From Lineus longissimus (lineage: Eukaryota; Nemertea; Pilidiophora; Heteronemertea; Lineidae), in NCBI RefSeq assembly GCF_910592395.1, contig NC_088319.1:14508001-14572000 (forward strand): a DNA stretch of 64,000 bases, read 5' to 3'. The notes below the pieces were generated by a model, which made no database searches, had not been told where the DNA came from, and was given only the letters and a program-made list of their open reading frames with translations. This document shows, piece by piece, positions 1 through 13,100 of the stretch (within the stretch, counting starts at the first letter, position 1; every line of letters begins with the position of its first letter). The translations under genes and the position numbers were made by a program.

Positions 1-1
1 G

Positions 2-169
2 ACGTACAGCAAGCAACGAGGCTCGGGCATCGAGGACATTCCAAGACGAGGCCCTGATGCTCCCCCTATTGGCCACCGTGATGTTATCACAGACATTAAC
101 ATGTGTCATACGACGCAAGCATTCATAATTACAAGTGGTAGAGATGGTGTGGTCAAAGTGTGGAAATAA
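2..169 (+). CDS. PIK3R4: VPS15 / PI3-kinase regulatory subunit 4, C-terminal fragment
   Basis: Only the last 55 codons and the TAA stop are in the window; the rest lies upstream of base 1. The C-terminus reads ...GHRDVITDINMCHTTQ... and ends SGRDGVVKVWK, which closely matches the end of the last WD40 blade of animal VPS15 (human PIK3R4 ends SRDGIVKVWK, recalled from memory). VPS15 is the pseudokinase/WD40 scaffold of the class III PI3-kinase complex with VPS34 and Beclin-1, acting in autophagy and endosomal sorting. The reading frame is open from base 2, so no splice site is visible. AATAAA motifs overlap the stop (165-174) and recur at 601-606, a plausible polyadenylation signal. Confidence 0.9.
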   Translation, partial: TYSKQRGSGIEDIPRRGPDAPPIGHRDVITDINMCHTTQAFIITSGRDGVVKVWK

Positions 170-2180
170 ATAAATGATGAAAATTACTGGAAGATATTAT
201 GCTTAGCCAATGTGTTTTCCATGTGAAATTGCCAGACACTCAAGTGAGCTCTCCTCGTGAAATGGACTATAGAACAATGGTACAACCAGCAAGGAATGAC
301 TCCATTGGACGCATTCCAATCAGACCCAGCTAACCTCTCTTTTGAGGAGTAATGTCCGTAAAAAGTGGGCAGTTCGTCTTTGAATTGGACAAACCGTCAG
401 CGACCAGCTCATTGCAATGTGGCAGTGTACAAATGTTTGTCCGTGTAGCAGGCTCATATCAAAGAGTGTTGTCTCTACTGAATTCAGTCCTGTGATCGGG
501 GTCAATGCAATGAAAATAGATTTGAAGGAGAACAAATGTAAGTATTGATGTACATTTATTAGAGGTTCAATAATGTACATACATGTAGATGTTAAAGAAC
601 AATAAATGATATTATGAATGAATTAGCTTTTTGTTTTGTGTATCAATGAAATCGGAGGTAACATCACAATGCCACGCCAACTGCAGACAGCCTACAAATA
701 GACAAGTTTGAGAAAGACAGCCGGAGCCACTTAGTCTACAGCAAATGCATTGCGGGCGTAGGCTAACATGGAAGAAGAAGAGTGCCCTTCAAACATCGCA
801 TGTGTGACTGGACATCACAAAGTACCAAACTCCATTAAATTATGACGAATGGAGGCAACTGCTTCTTCCATCCGTCTCCATTGTGTACCCGAGCATGATA
901 GACTGATCAAAATTTAAATCCTTGTATTGCTCAGGACACACTCAACCAACAGATGTACTAATGTCATTGAATATAACACTCCATGCACGCATGGAGTGTG
1001 GTCTTAACCAAACTTGTCTTCTTGTACATGTATTGCACACATGCACGGAGTGTGGTCCAAACCTTTCCCAAACTTGTCTGTGTACGTACATGGTAATCTA
1101 ATGAAACCAGGCATGCAGGAGACATCTTTCCAAGAGCAATTAAGAGAATGCTTGACTGTAATATTTGCACAGTTTCTGATAGTTCTCCATAAAGAATTAA
1201 TGCCATAATAAATTGACCTGAAACCCAGTTTATTGTGTAAAGATATATATCCATAACAACATTAACAAGCAGATATCTGATATTTGGAATGGCAAACAAG
1301 CTAAAAATGGCCATACATACATTGCACAGTGAGAATGGCGCTAAACTTTGCAGTAAACTTAAAGGGACTAAAATTAACAAATCATTATGAACTAATACAG
1401 TAGTCCTTTACTACAAAGGTTGTGCAGAGACATACATTGTGTACTCAATAAACAGGTCATACCTCCTTTATCAAGTATGTGCCAGAACTGGAAATAGACA
1501 ATCATGGACCACAAAGAAAAAGACCTTACAGATTATCAGCAGGGTTGATATACATTTACTAATGACATCACAGATACAGGTGCTGTAGAGGAGCAGTTCT
1601 TTGATTTTGCAACAAATTCTCGCACTCGATTCTTACAAATAAAAGCATAATCCTTGACACACTCAACATGGGTAAATAGTTTTTCAATTTCTTAGTAATT
1701 GCACAAAATGATATAGATTAAAATGCCGACAGGGAGCTATCAGTCTGGTCTGACTGAGAGACTAGAATTTGAATATCAAATGCTAATAGCGCCAATTTAC
1801 TGCAAAGTTGTTGAGACACCTACATGTATTGGTGAAACTTAAATCTAGATGCATAAGTTTCCATGAAAATAATATAAAGAGCATGGAGATTCTAACAGGC
1901 AATGAGATTCCACATTTAAGAAAGGAAAACAGAACTGAAGTGCAAAGCAGACGAGCACTATCTACCTCCTCTGACATCGCATGCAACAAAAATTGTTGTA
2001 AATGTTTTGTCTGAATCGTTCAGGCCTTGGTTTTCTTTCAAATTTGGTTTTCATCAATCTTACCTCTGAAAGCCAACTAGTAGTTTGCACTCCAGAGCCC
2101 CAAACAACAGGATTGGAACAAAACATTTACAAATGGCCTTTAGTCTGGCAAGGCTAAATGGAAACTTTTCAATGACAAAT
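170..2180. other. Intergenic region between PIK3R4 and the JmjC gene
   Basis: No coding exon is supported here. It should contain the 3' UTR of PIK3R4 (AATAAA at 601-606) and, on the other strand, the 3' UTR of the JmjC gene, whose stop is at 2181. A small hairpin (CACTCCATG / CATGGAGTG) lies near 978-1000, and its right part is repeated imperfectly about 50 bases further on (985-1090). The open frames in this stretch are short and show no recognisable domain. Confidence 0.5.
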
Positions 2181-5100
2181 CTACTTGTTCTTGCTATTGA
2201 CTTTGTTTATCTCCTTGAGGATTTTCCTGGTGACGTCTCGTCCATGGTCCAGGATTTTCCTCGGAATCTGCTGCATCACTACTCGAACCTAGAAAGAGGA
2301 AATAAATAAATAAATAAATCAAGTAAGTAAAAGTTAAGTTTGTAGGTCAAATTCTTCCCATGATAGTTCCCAGGCACTATTGCGTGGTAGCCAGCAATGT
2401 TATCCACTAGGCTATGAGACTCCTCTAGTCTGCTAACAGTACCTTAAACCTCTACTGTGGCTTTGTAGGGGAGTTAATGGAATAACATCAAGACTGGGAT
2501 GATGATCAAACTTTGGGACAAGAGAGACAACCATAGTTGCAGCGTACTCTGGCCTACCTGATGCAATGGGGAAAGACTGTAGAAATTGGGTGGAAGGCTC
2601 TTCCGTGGTAAGTTGCCAGCCTTGAAGATCTCTTCAAGGATTATCTTGTAGTTATTATCATTCATCACTTGACTTGATATGGCTATGGTCTCTTCGACAT
2701 TGTATGCCTAGAATAGGAAAGGAAAACATGCCATGAACGGAGTGACACAGCCAGGGCAGGGTGAAGTGTTATTTGAATCTTTCACTACTGTTGAGTGATT
2801 GAGACGTTTTCAGTAAGCACATATACTCATGTGTCTGGCCATCAACTAAGTCATTCGCATGACAAGACATGGCATCTTGACCCTCAAGATTTGGATCCAC
2901 TCCGCCGACCCAGAGTCTCTGAGCAGAGGTTATGGAAAGAGGTTATGTAACTCTGATGGTTCAGAATGAGACATGGAGGTCTTCTTACCAGGAAAACATT
3001 GTTGAGAAGCAGGAAGAAAAACCCACCTGGTGAAACCATCCAGTTGGAATAATCAACAGCTCCCCGGGATGCTGGTCGAACATGATTGCCTTGGTATTTT
3101 TAAACTTTGGATATTTGGCAACAGATTCTGGATCAAATGCATCAACCGGACTGTTGTATTTGAAACAATCCAATGGAAAGTTGGACAGCCTATTTTCATA
3201 AAGGTACATGTGTTCATCCTGTACAGGTGGATACAGCTGGAACATGGAGCAGTCGGAGCATAAGTTATTGAATACAGTAAGACTGAAAACTTGTGCAATT
3301 GGGTCACGGTGATGAAAAGATAATGTCCTGAAAATACATTGGGAAGTTGGATCTCCATTGTAATGGATGATTTTTCAGAAAATCTCAAAATATTTAGGTA
3401 TCTCAAGTGCCTCCATGCAGTGTTTGGCATTGAGAAAATGGCTGGCCTTTGATAGAGGTCCTACCTTCCATCTTTTTATCCCCTTTAACACAGCATTGGT
3501 CCCTGTCCAGTTGTATGGGTCAATATGCAAGGCAGATCTAGAGTAGGCTGTACCCCACAGCAGCATGGCATTCCACGGACGAATTGGCTCAGGAAACTCT
3601 TCATAGTAGTCTTGCATTAGATAGACCTACAATTGTTAAAGGGGCACAAAATGATAAAATTGATATCCCAGTCTTCAAGTAGGATGCTGAGAAATGGAAA
3701 CCCTGATGAGATACATTAAAACTAGACATGATGCCAAGGAGGATGTTTGTTATGTATGACCCTGAAAGATGGGAATTAGATATTAAAAATGTCTTCCAGG
3801 CAGCCATATTGAAAAGTTGAGTACCTGTGGCACTGATTGTTGACAGACAGCAATGAAATTTTGAAAAATCCTTCAATAGACTTACAGCTTCTCCAATATC
3901 CTTCTTAAGATGTGGCCGAGTGGGAATGAACAGTTCATCTTGTATGTAGGTCCAAGTATGAGGTTTTCCTTCATGTGAATGCTGGGCAAATAGTTCTAGC
4001 GGGAGGGCAAGGCCCTCTGCTCGTGCCAAATCACCCTGAAATGAAAGAATGATACGGTTGAATCTTCATGCCAGACTGAAGTCGATACTCGGTTCTCCCT
4101 CTTCTTCTGCATTCGGAATTTTTGAGAAGCACGCTAAACAGTCAGTTTTTTTTCGGTAACAAAGCCGGCGTTCCAAGAGAGTACCACCACAGAGCTATGT
4201 GGTCAGGTTGGTGTCCGTTTGGGACCAAAACGAGTGTCATTAATAGAGAGGGTGTCTTTGATAGAGAGGCGTCCACTGAGGGAGGTTCCACTGTATTTGG
4301 AGAAAAGTAATGCGAATTGGATTTGATTAGAAACTTACTGATACAGCTTTCATCGTAGTCCTGTCCTTTCCATAATACTTCGTAAAAAATTCTTTGCTCC
4401 AATGAAAAGCGGCCCATTTGGGCACGACGTCTGTCACCACAACAGGCCTGAAAACAGATGATTAAAAAAAATCAGGACAAATACCTTGTGCAAGGTACAG
4501 TACATGAGAAAAAACGAAATAAATGAGAGTCACAAGTCCAAGAACAAGTCTGCTCTATGCGAATTACTGTAACAGTATCAATGCTGAAAGTTAATGAATA
4601 AAGTACCGGTAGATTATTTAGTTGCAATTTTTAACTAGGCCTAATTTAAAATTAAAATTGACTTTTAAAATTGATCAATTGAATGTTACAGATATACTCT
4701 ATTCGTACCATTTTCCATCATAGACATCATGAAACTCAGTCAGTGACAGCTTCTGTCGTTTATCCACACCATTCCTGTTGTAAGGGAAGTCGTACTTTTT
4801 CATATTCTCCTCTCGTATCTGATAAAGTTCAGTATAATTAACGGAATACGGATGCCACGTCAAGCGATCGGCACTCCGATACGTATGAAAGGCATATTCG
4901 ATGATATACTTTGTCCCAATTGCCAGAATTGCAACACCAAGTCCAATGATCGAGAAAGTGAAAACACCCCATGCTTTGTGTTGTGGGGTTGATGGACGCT
5001 TTTTCTTCTTCGGGGTCACTGGTTTTGGTGTGTTTTCAACCGTTCCATTGGTCTGAGCCCCATTGCGGCCTTCTCTCTCAATTTTCTTGCGTTCCTTCAT

Positions 5101-6440
5101 TTTCTCTCTCTCCTCCTGCTTCACACCGTGAACAATTTTCCAAACCTAGAACCAGAAATTTTGACAACAGTTTCAGATTTTGAATTAGTTGTTTTGCTTC
5201 AACCTTGTCCAGCTGAAAGTGAAACAACGATTCGTTCAAAGAAATAAAGTGAATCAAAAAACTGTTTTGGCAAAAATTGCTGAAGCTAACCTGATGCAGA
5301 CAATGGAAAACCACAAAATCAAAAATACTAACACAGAACTACACAATGCGTTGTGTCTCCTCCAGGGCTGTGTACTATAACTCTTGGTATTGATTGACAC
5401 AACTACAGGTGGACGCACAATAATATGACGTCGGCTTGCAACTAATACTATCGACCAATATTCAACTACCGACAAGTCCACCTCAGGGGTGAGTCAATAG
5501 TATCACCAGGGACAACCCATATGTTAGATATAGTGGAGATGCCAGCATATTTTATGTGTAGTTATATACATGAAGATGCAATCAGCATAGCAGGCGGCTA
5601 TTTAAAAAGTGTAAGAGTAGACTACAGTAAGGCCAATCAAATTAGAAAATGCTTGTTTTTCATCAGTCCACAGATGTGAAATGGTCTAGCATAAAAAAAG
5701 TCAAATCATATTACTGTACATATACATTCACCATTATTTTAATTTTGGGGGCAAAGCAATTTGTCCAATAGACTTGCATCGCAAGGGAAAACTTTCATAT
5801 GTCCTAATGTTTGTGCTACACTGGCAAACAAAAGCCATCAAAACTGTGATGAAACTAAGGAAAAATGACCCATTTTTTCAAAAACAGCCAAGAAAAAAAG
5901 TAATCTGTTCTCATTTTATTTGCCTTAGCGATTAGATTGTGTTTGCCTGCCAAATGTTCTCTGCCACAAAATCAATGACAATTGCTCTTCTCGCCGTGGG
6001 ACAGGCAATCAGGTCCCAAAGATCATTTGATTTTTAAAATGGTCTCTCTGCAAGCTTTCCTGATTCTAACTACAATCGAATACGCGCAAGTTGAAGCCAT
6101 ATCACCTCAAAAAAGAAAATATGTGACCCGCTCTACCAAAACTAGGCGCTTGTCGCATCTGAACTTGACAGGTTGATACGGACTTGTTGTTCATTTCCCT
6201 ATTGTAGACCTTTTGTGAAATGTGACCAAATCAGTTTGTAATAGATTTAACAAAAGGTCTCAATAGGGAAATGAACAACAAGTCCGTATCAACCTGTCGA
6301 GTTCAGATGCGACAAGCGCCTAGTTTTGGTAGAGCGAGTCACATATGTTGCGTATAAATACAAGTAAGTTGTAGAGCTCCAATGAAATAACAAAATAATT
6401 ATTTGAGCTAACTTACCGCCACAAACAAAAATGGAAACAT
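2181..6440 (-). CDS. Membrane-anchored JmjC-domain 2-oxoglutarate oxygenase
   Basis: Nine phase-consistent exons give 465 aa: 6440-6417, 5338-5291, 5145-4709, 4447-4339, 4035-3886, 3626-3465, 3236-3027, 2707-2558 and 2288-2181. Residues 1-24 (MFPFLFVA...) are hydrophobic, a possible signal or first membrane segment. Residues about 30-80 are charged and lysine-rich, and 84-104 (starting GVFTFSIIGLG) are a clear transmembrane helix. A cupin/JmjC fold follows: Fe(II) ligands H290 and D292 in ALHIDPY and H379 in GWFHQAYN, with the basic motif KRWKLYPP typical of the 2-oxoglutarate site. This resembles the small JmjC hydroxylases (JMJD6/HSPBAP1 type) rather than chromatin demethylases. The membrane anchor suggests an endomembrane enzyme; the substrate is unknown. 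Exons 3-9 are secure. Exon 2 has a weak acceptor, and the start could instead be the ATG at about 5100. Confidence 0.8.
6119..6346. mobile_element. Hairpin MITE (foldback element) in JmjC intron 1
   Basis: Two arms of about 95 bases, 6119-6216 and 6250-6346, are near-perfect reverse complements (only a few mismatches) around a loop of about 33 bases. Each end begins ATATGTGAC. There is no coding capacity. This is the structure of a miniature inverted-repeat transposable element, and the low arm divergence suggests a fairly recent insertion. It lies between the first two proposed exons of the JmjC gene and would fold into a long hairpin in its pre-mRNA. Confidence 0.85.
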
Positions 6441-7728
6441 CCTGACAAGTTTTGTGGAATCACTCTTTTTACTACAGACACCAGTTGTTGAATGACTATG
6501 ATAGATGAAGAGAAACCGACTATTACTAGTATTAGAAGGCTTTGCTATCCGTTCATATCACAGGTCTTTAGTTACTGGTACATGTAGTGTCATCTTCTAA
6601 CACTAGGAAATGCCACAGTTAAGCCCAACGCAGTGTTTTCTTTGAATGAGGTGTGCATTGGAGGTCACGTCAGTTGCGCGCAAACCGTACCATCATCATA
6701 ATGACATAACTGGGACCGGTTCCAACAAAGTGACGTATTGACTGTTCATGTACTGATGTAGGTCAGGTGTACAGCTGTGCTGTATCATACGTCGATCGAC
6801 ACAACACAGCAGGATTACAATCCATCAAACGGAACATGGGGTGGGGAATAGGGTACAACGATTTAACTGGTTTCTAAAAACTTGCAATCATGTACTTTTC
6901 GTGTACATATCTGTACACACAATCAGTGTAGAGTATAGTACATGTATGTACTCATGACATCATGATACGCATGTATGATGTATGAATGATGAAATTAAGA
7001 GCAAAATTCGGGGTTTTTACAGATTTATCACAATATCCACTCAAATCACATTGAAATGCGATCCGGTATATTTCAGCTATATAGTTTAACTTCACACTAC
7101 ACAACCAGAGCGATCGATATCCTGGCTCATTATGATAATATAATGGAAATTTCGAATCAAAATAACAAGGGAAATATTTTCATGGAGGCTGACATCTTGG
7201 CGATTTCCCTATAGTTCCGATGTCCTCCAATTTTGTGGGGGAAATTCATAAAATCTATTTTTAGATCAAAGTCGGGATATTGTGACCTGAGCGCCACTAT
7301 CGGTGCTGATATAAACCAGGCTGCTGAGGGAGGTATTTCCCAAGTTTTTTGGCGGGAATAATTTGTACTGCGCAAGATGAGGCCATGAGTGAACAATAGA
7401 GTTAAGTAAACCCGCATTTGGGGCAAGTAACTTCAACTGTCCTATTATCCGGGCATCTCAATTCAGGCACAGGTTTTTGGGGGCGGTGAAGGGGGCATGT
7501 TGATATACCTGGATATTCGGAGGTAACGGAGCAATCATGCACTTGTGGGTAAAAATGATAAGGCCCAGTCTATTAGACACTGAGATTCCCCATCAGATGC
7601 AACCTGACATCAGGTTTTCTTCACTTGTGTTTCGAGAGGAGGAATATATTGAAAACAATGGTGCAAGGATGGCCAATATGCTGACCAAGCATTATTTCAA
7701 GACCCTGCTTCTTTCGGCAGTATCTAAA

Positions 7729-7782
7729 ACCACATACCACACACCACATACCCACATACCCACATACCCACATACCCACATG
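7729..7782. repeat. CCCACATA-type simple tandem repeat
   Basis: About 54 bases of near-identical units of CCACATAC/CCCACATA. The units touch each other, so it is a microsatellite rather than a CRISPR-like array. Confidence 0.85.
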
Positions 7783-8400
7783 CCAATTTTTTCAGGTGGG
7801 GCAATCCAATGACGGTTGAAGCGATTTCTTATCTCGCGGTTTATAAGGCCTGGCACGATTGGATCACTCATTTTTCTCACCAAGTTTTACCCAGGAGACA
7901 GGAGTGTTTAATTGACAACCCATTTAGCGACCCGACTCAAGTTTGATATCATGCTATCAAAGTTGGCAATTGTATTCTGTTTCGAATGATTGCAGGTTTC
8001 GAAAATGAACGCCCTACGAACGACGAACTACAAAGTACGAATGTCTGTCGAGTCATCAAGTCCTCTATCTGCTAATTGATTTACACGACACTTTATTAGA
8101 CGGAGTTCCGTCCTCTCAATAGATAGCAATATTAAAAAGCAAAGTCAATATGCTTAAACATGAGCATCTGTAAAAGAAACGGAAATTGATACAAATTTCC
8201 ACTCACAAGCCCAAGCCCAAGCCTTCTGAACAACGAACAAAACGTAAACAACGACATGTGAGTATCATCTTAAAATAGATGCTGACACATTAAAGAACGG
8301 AATTACACGCCATGACGTCATTTACACCGACCCTAACCCTCCCCCCACAAAATTGGTGGACAGCGGAACTTCAGTGAAATTGCGTGTATCTTGAATTGAT

Positions 8401-8500
8401 ACTTCATCCGGGTCTTCCGAAAAGTCACGTGATACATACAAGACGGCCATATTGGTTTTGTGCTTCGTGTCTTGCGTCGAGGAAAGTTCGTATTATTTAG
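8401..8500 (+). promoter_or_regulatory. Candidate GIGYF promoter and non-coding first exon
   Basis: A CACGTG E-box (8426-8431), a YY1-like GGCCAT core (8444-8449) followed directly by an ATTGG (reverse CCAAT) sequence, and then a splice-donor-like TTTAG|GTAAAG with the GT at 8501. GIGYF needs an upstream non-coding exon because its first coding exon is preceded by a good acceptor at 10130. This segment is the best donor-bearing candidate, but no transcript evidence is available. Confidence 0.35.
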
Positions 8501-10176
8501 GTAAAGCCTAAAAAATACCATGAAATAAGTTTATCATTTGATTGGCATGATGTCACTATGTTCCCCCATATTCCACCTTGCTTCTAGCGTTTACCGCGCA
8601 ACGAAACGATGCACCAATAAAGTTGTATCTGCCGACTTTTGGAGCCAGACTTTTCAGTTTTTAAAACCACATCAAATAATCCAGTGTGTGCTTCGTGTAG
8701 TGCATTTGAGCATACATTGCGTGCCTCCCCCGTTCCTTCATCGTCCTTACTTTTTGCAAAGCGAGACGACAGTTTCGTTTCTTCTGCCGTTCATGCACCT
8801 TTTGAAAACTTGGCCGAAAACTGTCATCCTCCCGAGATCAGAATCAGATGGTAGGGAATAAAAACAACTTGTTGTTGGTCTTTTACGTTTGTGTCAACCA
8901 TGGTCCATGATTATGACAAGCACAATGTCATGTGACATGTCAATGACTAAATGAGTAATGAGACATCGACCTCAACATTTACTTTGTGAACAACAATGAC
9001 ATGTTTTGTCCACATTGCAGTTGTGACTAACTTAGTCTGTTGGCGTTGTGGACTGTGTTTTGTTTTGATGAATGCTGTTGCTGGAAGTAGATATCCTCAA
9101 TTGTCGTACCAGGCGGAGGAAGCCACTGCTGGCCACAACAAACAAGCAGCAAACAAAATACCACGTGGTTGCATGGTTGCGGTCACATAACGCACATGTT
9201 CTTTTGTTCGTTGTGCCTATATTTCGCCTTGTTTCAGCTCACACTAGCAGTGACTTCCTCTGACTGGTGTGTAAGTGACTATAGGCCTACTACCCTGTTT
9301 ATGTTTATACTTGACTACTGTTTTGATACATTTCCACTTCAAGAGACACTGGACTGGAGTTAACCAACCATGACATATGACATAAGAAATAAAAGACTAA
9401 AGTTATTCAAACAATTTGCTTTAAGTTATTCATCAAATGACCTGATTGTTGTGATATTTTGGTTATTATGCAATAAGGCCAGACTATGATGGGCACGTTC
9501 TGACCATGTGCCGTGTGTTGGTATTTTGTCGAATATTGAAGCATAAAGTTGAACACCCTCCCCCAAGTGAAAAATATTGCTTACCCTAAGTGAGATTTGC
9601 CTTGCAGCCAAAGGTAACTTGAGTTGTTGCGGAGATAATGGAAGTTACTCCTTCTCGTACGGTTCAAGTATATTCTTCTGTGGCGGTGTGTCTCTCGTAA
9701 ATCTATCGGTCTGGGCTGAGAACTATCTGTAAATGCAGATTTTATTCAGCCAAATACTTGTTATTTATGCTGGATAATCTTCTAGGTTATTGTTGCATAT
9801 TGCCATTGGGTATTCTCATCTCAGTGTGGTCTGCTAGTCCAATTAAGATAATTTCAAATAATCAGCCCCCTTGGCTATTTTGGTTAATCTTATCTTGCCT
9901 GTGCCCATGATATTTGATATCTATCAAGCTGTGACGCGCACATTTTGATCTCAAATTGTGTACGGAGTGAATGCTGCTTTCTTTCAACTGTTTCACGGCA
10001 TTGTCTTTAAAAGGACGGTACACATGTATTACTTGAATTGAAACAGTTCTGCATGATTGATTTTTTGAAGATAGTAGTATCTTATTTACTAGTTATCCAT
10101 ACCGGTAATGGTAATATTTTGTCTTTTCAGCCAGCCATTTCAAAGTTTTAGAGTAAAGAATATCATACCAGTAGCC

Positions 10177-13100
10177 ATGGCAGAAACACTCAAGTTTGGT
10201 CCAGAATGGTAAGATCACGAGCAGTACTTTGGTGTCCAGTAACTATGTGATAAACTACCTGTAGCAGCTAAAGATAGGTACATAGAGAGGTCTTCTTGAT
10301 GTTGACAGAAGTCTTGACAATACTTAGTTCCCGCCTGAACTGGTTCAACTGGAACGTCTTGGAGAATGTCAAGAGGAGTTTGGTCTTGGTCATCCAGGCC
10401 TTCTAAAACTTGGCCATTGTAACTCCTTTGTGTTTAAACTTGTAAAAGAAAACCTCTTGGCCTTGACAATCACTATATCCTCTTTCCAGGCTCCGAGCCC
10501 TATCTGATGGAAACAGTGTTACATCACCCCCGCCCTCGCCTGGGTTTCCCAAATACAAGCTAGCTGAGCATCGATATGGGCGAGAGGAGATGCTCGCATT
10601 GTTTCACCCCAATAAACATATCCCAGAAGAGATCTTATCCATACCTGTTATATTACTTGAAAAAGCACAGGACCCTATGGCATACATTCCAATGACAGAT
10701 GAAGAGCAGGTACGAAATGTTTTACTGAAAAGTATTGGTACAAGTTTGTTAGAAAATAGATTTTACTCAAAACCATGAGGTCATGAAGTGTGTGTTGTCA
10801 AAAAACATATGTTATGATATTGCAGTTGGGATAGATTTAGCTTCGTGACATGTCATTTCTTTGTCGCTGATATCTCATTGTTTCTCTTTCAGCGTATGAT
10901 GTCACAGTCTGTTAATAGTCCAGCAGTATTACGTATGATGGGGCGGGGGAGCAGTGGTGCTGGTGGGGGAACTGTGGGGCCAACAAGGGGTGGGGGTAGA
11001 GGAACAATTAGTGAGCGGGGGAGGGGAAGGGGCAGAGGGAGAGGTGATCCATATGGGCGTCCCGGTGAGATTCCTGAGCAAATCGACCCTGGGAGAGGAA
11101 GGTCATACATGCGGAGTGAAAGTTGGGAAGAGGGGTGAGTGTTTTCGCCAAATCATTTGCAGGATCCTTGATTTGATTGAGCTTGCAATCAACTATATGA
11201 TTAGTTTCAGGGCCTGCCTATTACAGGGAACGAATTTAAACAAGGCCAACACTGCTCTGCCATGGCCTCTTGCCTTCTCAAATCTTCTCTTTCACATTTT
11301 CTAATACCAGATGTATCTTCCATATGGATTATTTAAGGTTGGAAATGGTGGCGTTATCCTTTCACCTGTTTTTCTCTTCAGGCGAGCTGAAAAGCGTTTC
11401 GAACGTACTGGGTACGTGGTTGGTAGGCCTGCAGAAGCTGAAACAGACCCGACATCCCCACGTCGAGAGTACTCTCGATCCATGTCGGACAATTGGCGTT
11501 CGTCGAAACAGATTGAAGTGGAGAAGCGTGCGAGTGCTTCAAGTAGTACAACTAGTAGTTTAGGTGGTGGGGACACAGTGGTCGAGGAGGACAACGGTGG
11601 TGATTGGAGACGTGCTACTTCCAAGTCACATGACAAATGGGGTGAGTAAAATGCTTCAAGAATATCTAATAGTTCGCTAGCCAAGGTTTGATTGGGCAGT
11701 TGCTACTATAGTTGTTAGTTCCTGCAGTAATTATCATGTGTGAGGTGAGCATATCTGGCAGGGTAGAGTAGGGCTTCATTATGGATATTGTGCTTTGTTG
11801 TTCGTCTGCTCATTTGATGCCAGATGTTGCCAAATTGGGTAAAAGATAATAATGGGCGTTGAGATCGATCGTGATAAACTTTAGGCCACTTAAAAAAATC
11901 TATATGTTCTATACTCCTTTTATAGCTTCACGGAACTGGCGAGACCGAACCAGAAACAACTCAGATGACCGGTTCAATCCAGTGCAAGAGGAGCAACGGT
12001 CATACCGGCGCCAGCGGAGTAGCAGTTCGTATGACGATGACCTTGAACCCGACGGAGTGCCAGAATGGAGCACGATGGACGCAGATGACATGGATGTTTT
12101 GGGAACGTTCGATTCAAGTGGTGCTTTTATGTCCATGAGGGTATGTGAAGATATAAATTTGCTGACCATTAGCTCAGTCCTCCTCCAGACTTGATGACTT
12201 CTCTTTATTGTTTACACAAATATTTTCATGTCTGATAACTTGTTGTTTCCTCTAGGATGCAATGGCATTAAAGGAGGAAGAAGACCGAGAGGAGCGGTGG
12301 CGTAGGGACAGCAGAGGGAGTAGTGGATCGAATGATGAGAGGAGACACTCAAATAACTCAACTAATGGTGCTATGAATAAATCTGATACAGAAGGGGTAC
12401 GTTTCATTGGTGACAAATCTCATTAGTGATTTTAAGATGTATCGTTACTGGATGAGGTACTTGCATTGCATTATGTTTGAGAGGATGTGCTTATTTCTGC
12501 CACGTAATTAATACGGTGCTGTGCAGGTCGTCAAACCAGAAGTGGCTTTTTCTTGAGCTAACATTTCATTAACAAATTCATTTCGTACATTTTAATTCTT
12601 CAGATACCCGATGACCGGCCATCCAGTGATAAACCGTCTGCCAAGGATAATGAGCTGTCTGAGGCCATGGAAAAGGTAGATCCAGTACAGGCAGAACAAA
12701 AGATGGAAAAACCACAGAAAAAATCAAAACAAAAAGTGGAGACACTGAATAATAACGATCATAGTGTTAGTTGTTCCGTGAGGAACCAGGACTCAATTCG
12801 TGCGCAAAAAACGCCCGAGCCTGAACCTCAGAGGGAGCAACCGCAGCCTGTACAAAATGGATCTACAAAGTCGCCAGCGCCCCCTGTGGAGCCTGAGCAA
12901 ATCCGACCGGAAGAGAATGATCATGTCTCTGGCCCTCCGCCACAGCTGACGCAGATGCATCAACGGGCACCAGGGCAGAGGCGGCCAGAAGATGAAATCA
13001 GTTTTGATCACTTGGAGACGGCGGCAGAAGAGATGGTTGCAAACTGGACTGCTGAGGTAGGGACAAGAACAATTTCATTGTCCATTATACTGTGTCAAGT

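Larger units (their letters stand above)
6441..10130. other. Divergent intergenic region, JmjC and GIGYF
   Basis: The region lies between the first proposed exon of the JmjC gene (minus strand) and the 5' UTR exon of GIGYF that starts at 10131 after the acceptor TTGTCTTTTCAG. It must hold both promoters. I see one candidate promoter near 8.4-8.5 kb (listed separately) and a CCCACATA microsatellite at 7729-7782, but no protein-coding exon I can support. Open frames here are short and lack recognisable domains. Confidence 0.5.

Noticed and set aside
7729-7782. CRISPR-like repeated units
   Set aside because: The units are contiguous without spacers; it is a microsatellite in an animal genome.
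8331-8346. Telomere-like CCCTAACCCT
   Set aside because: Only about one and a half units; not a telomeric tract.
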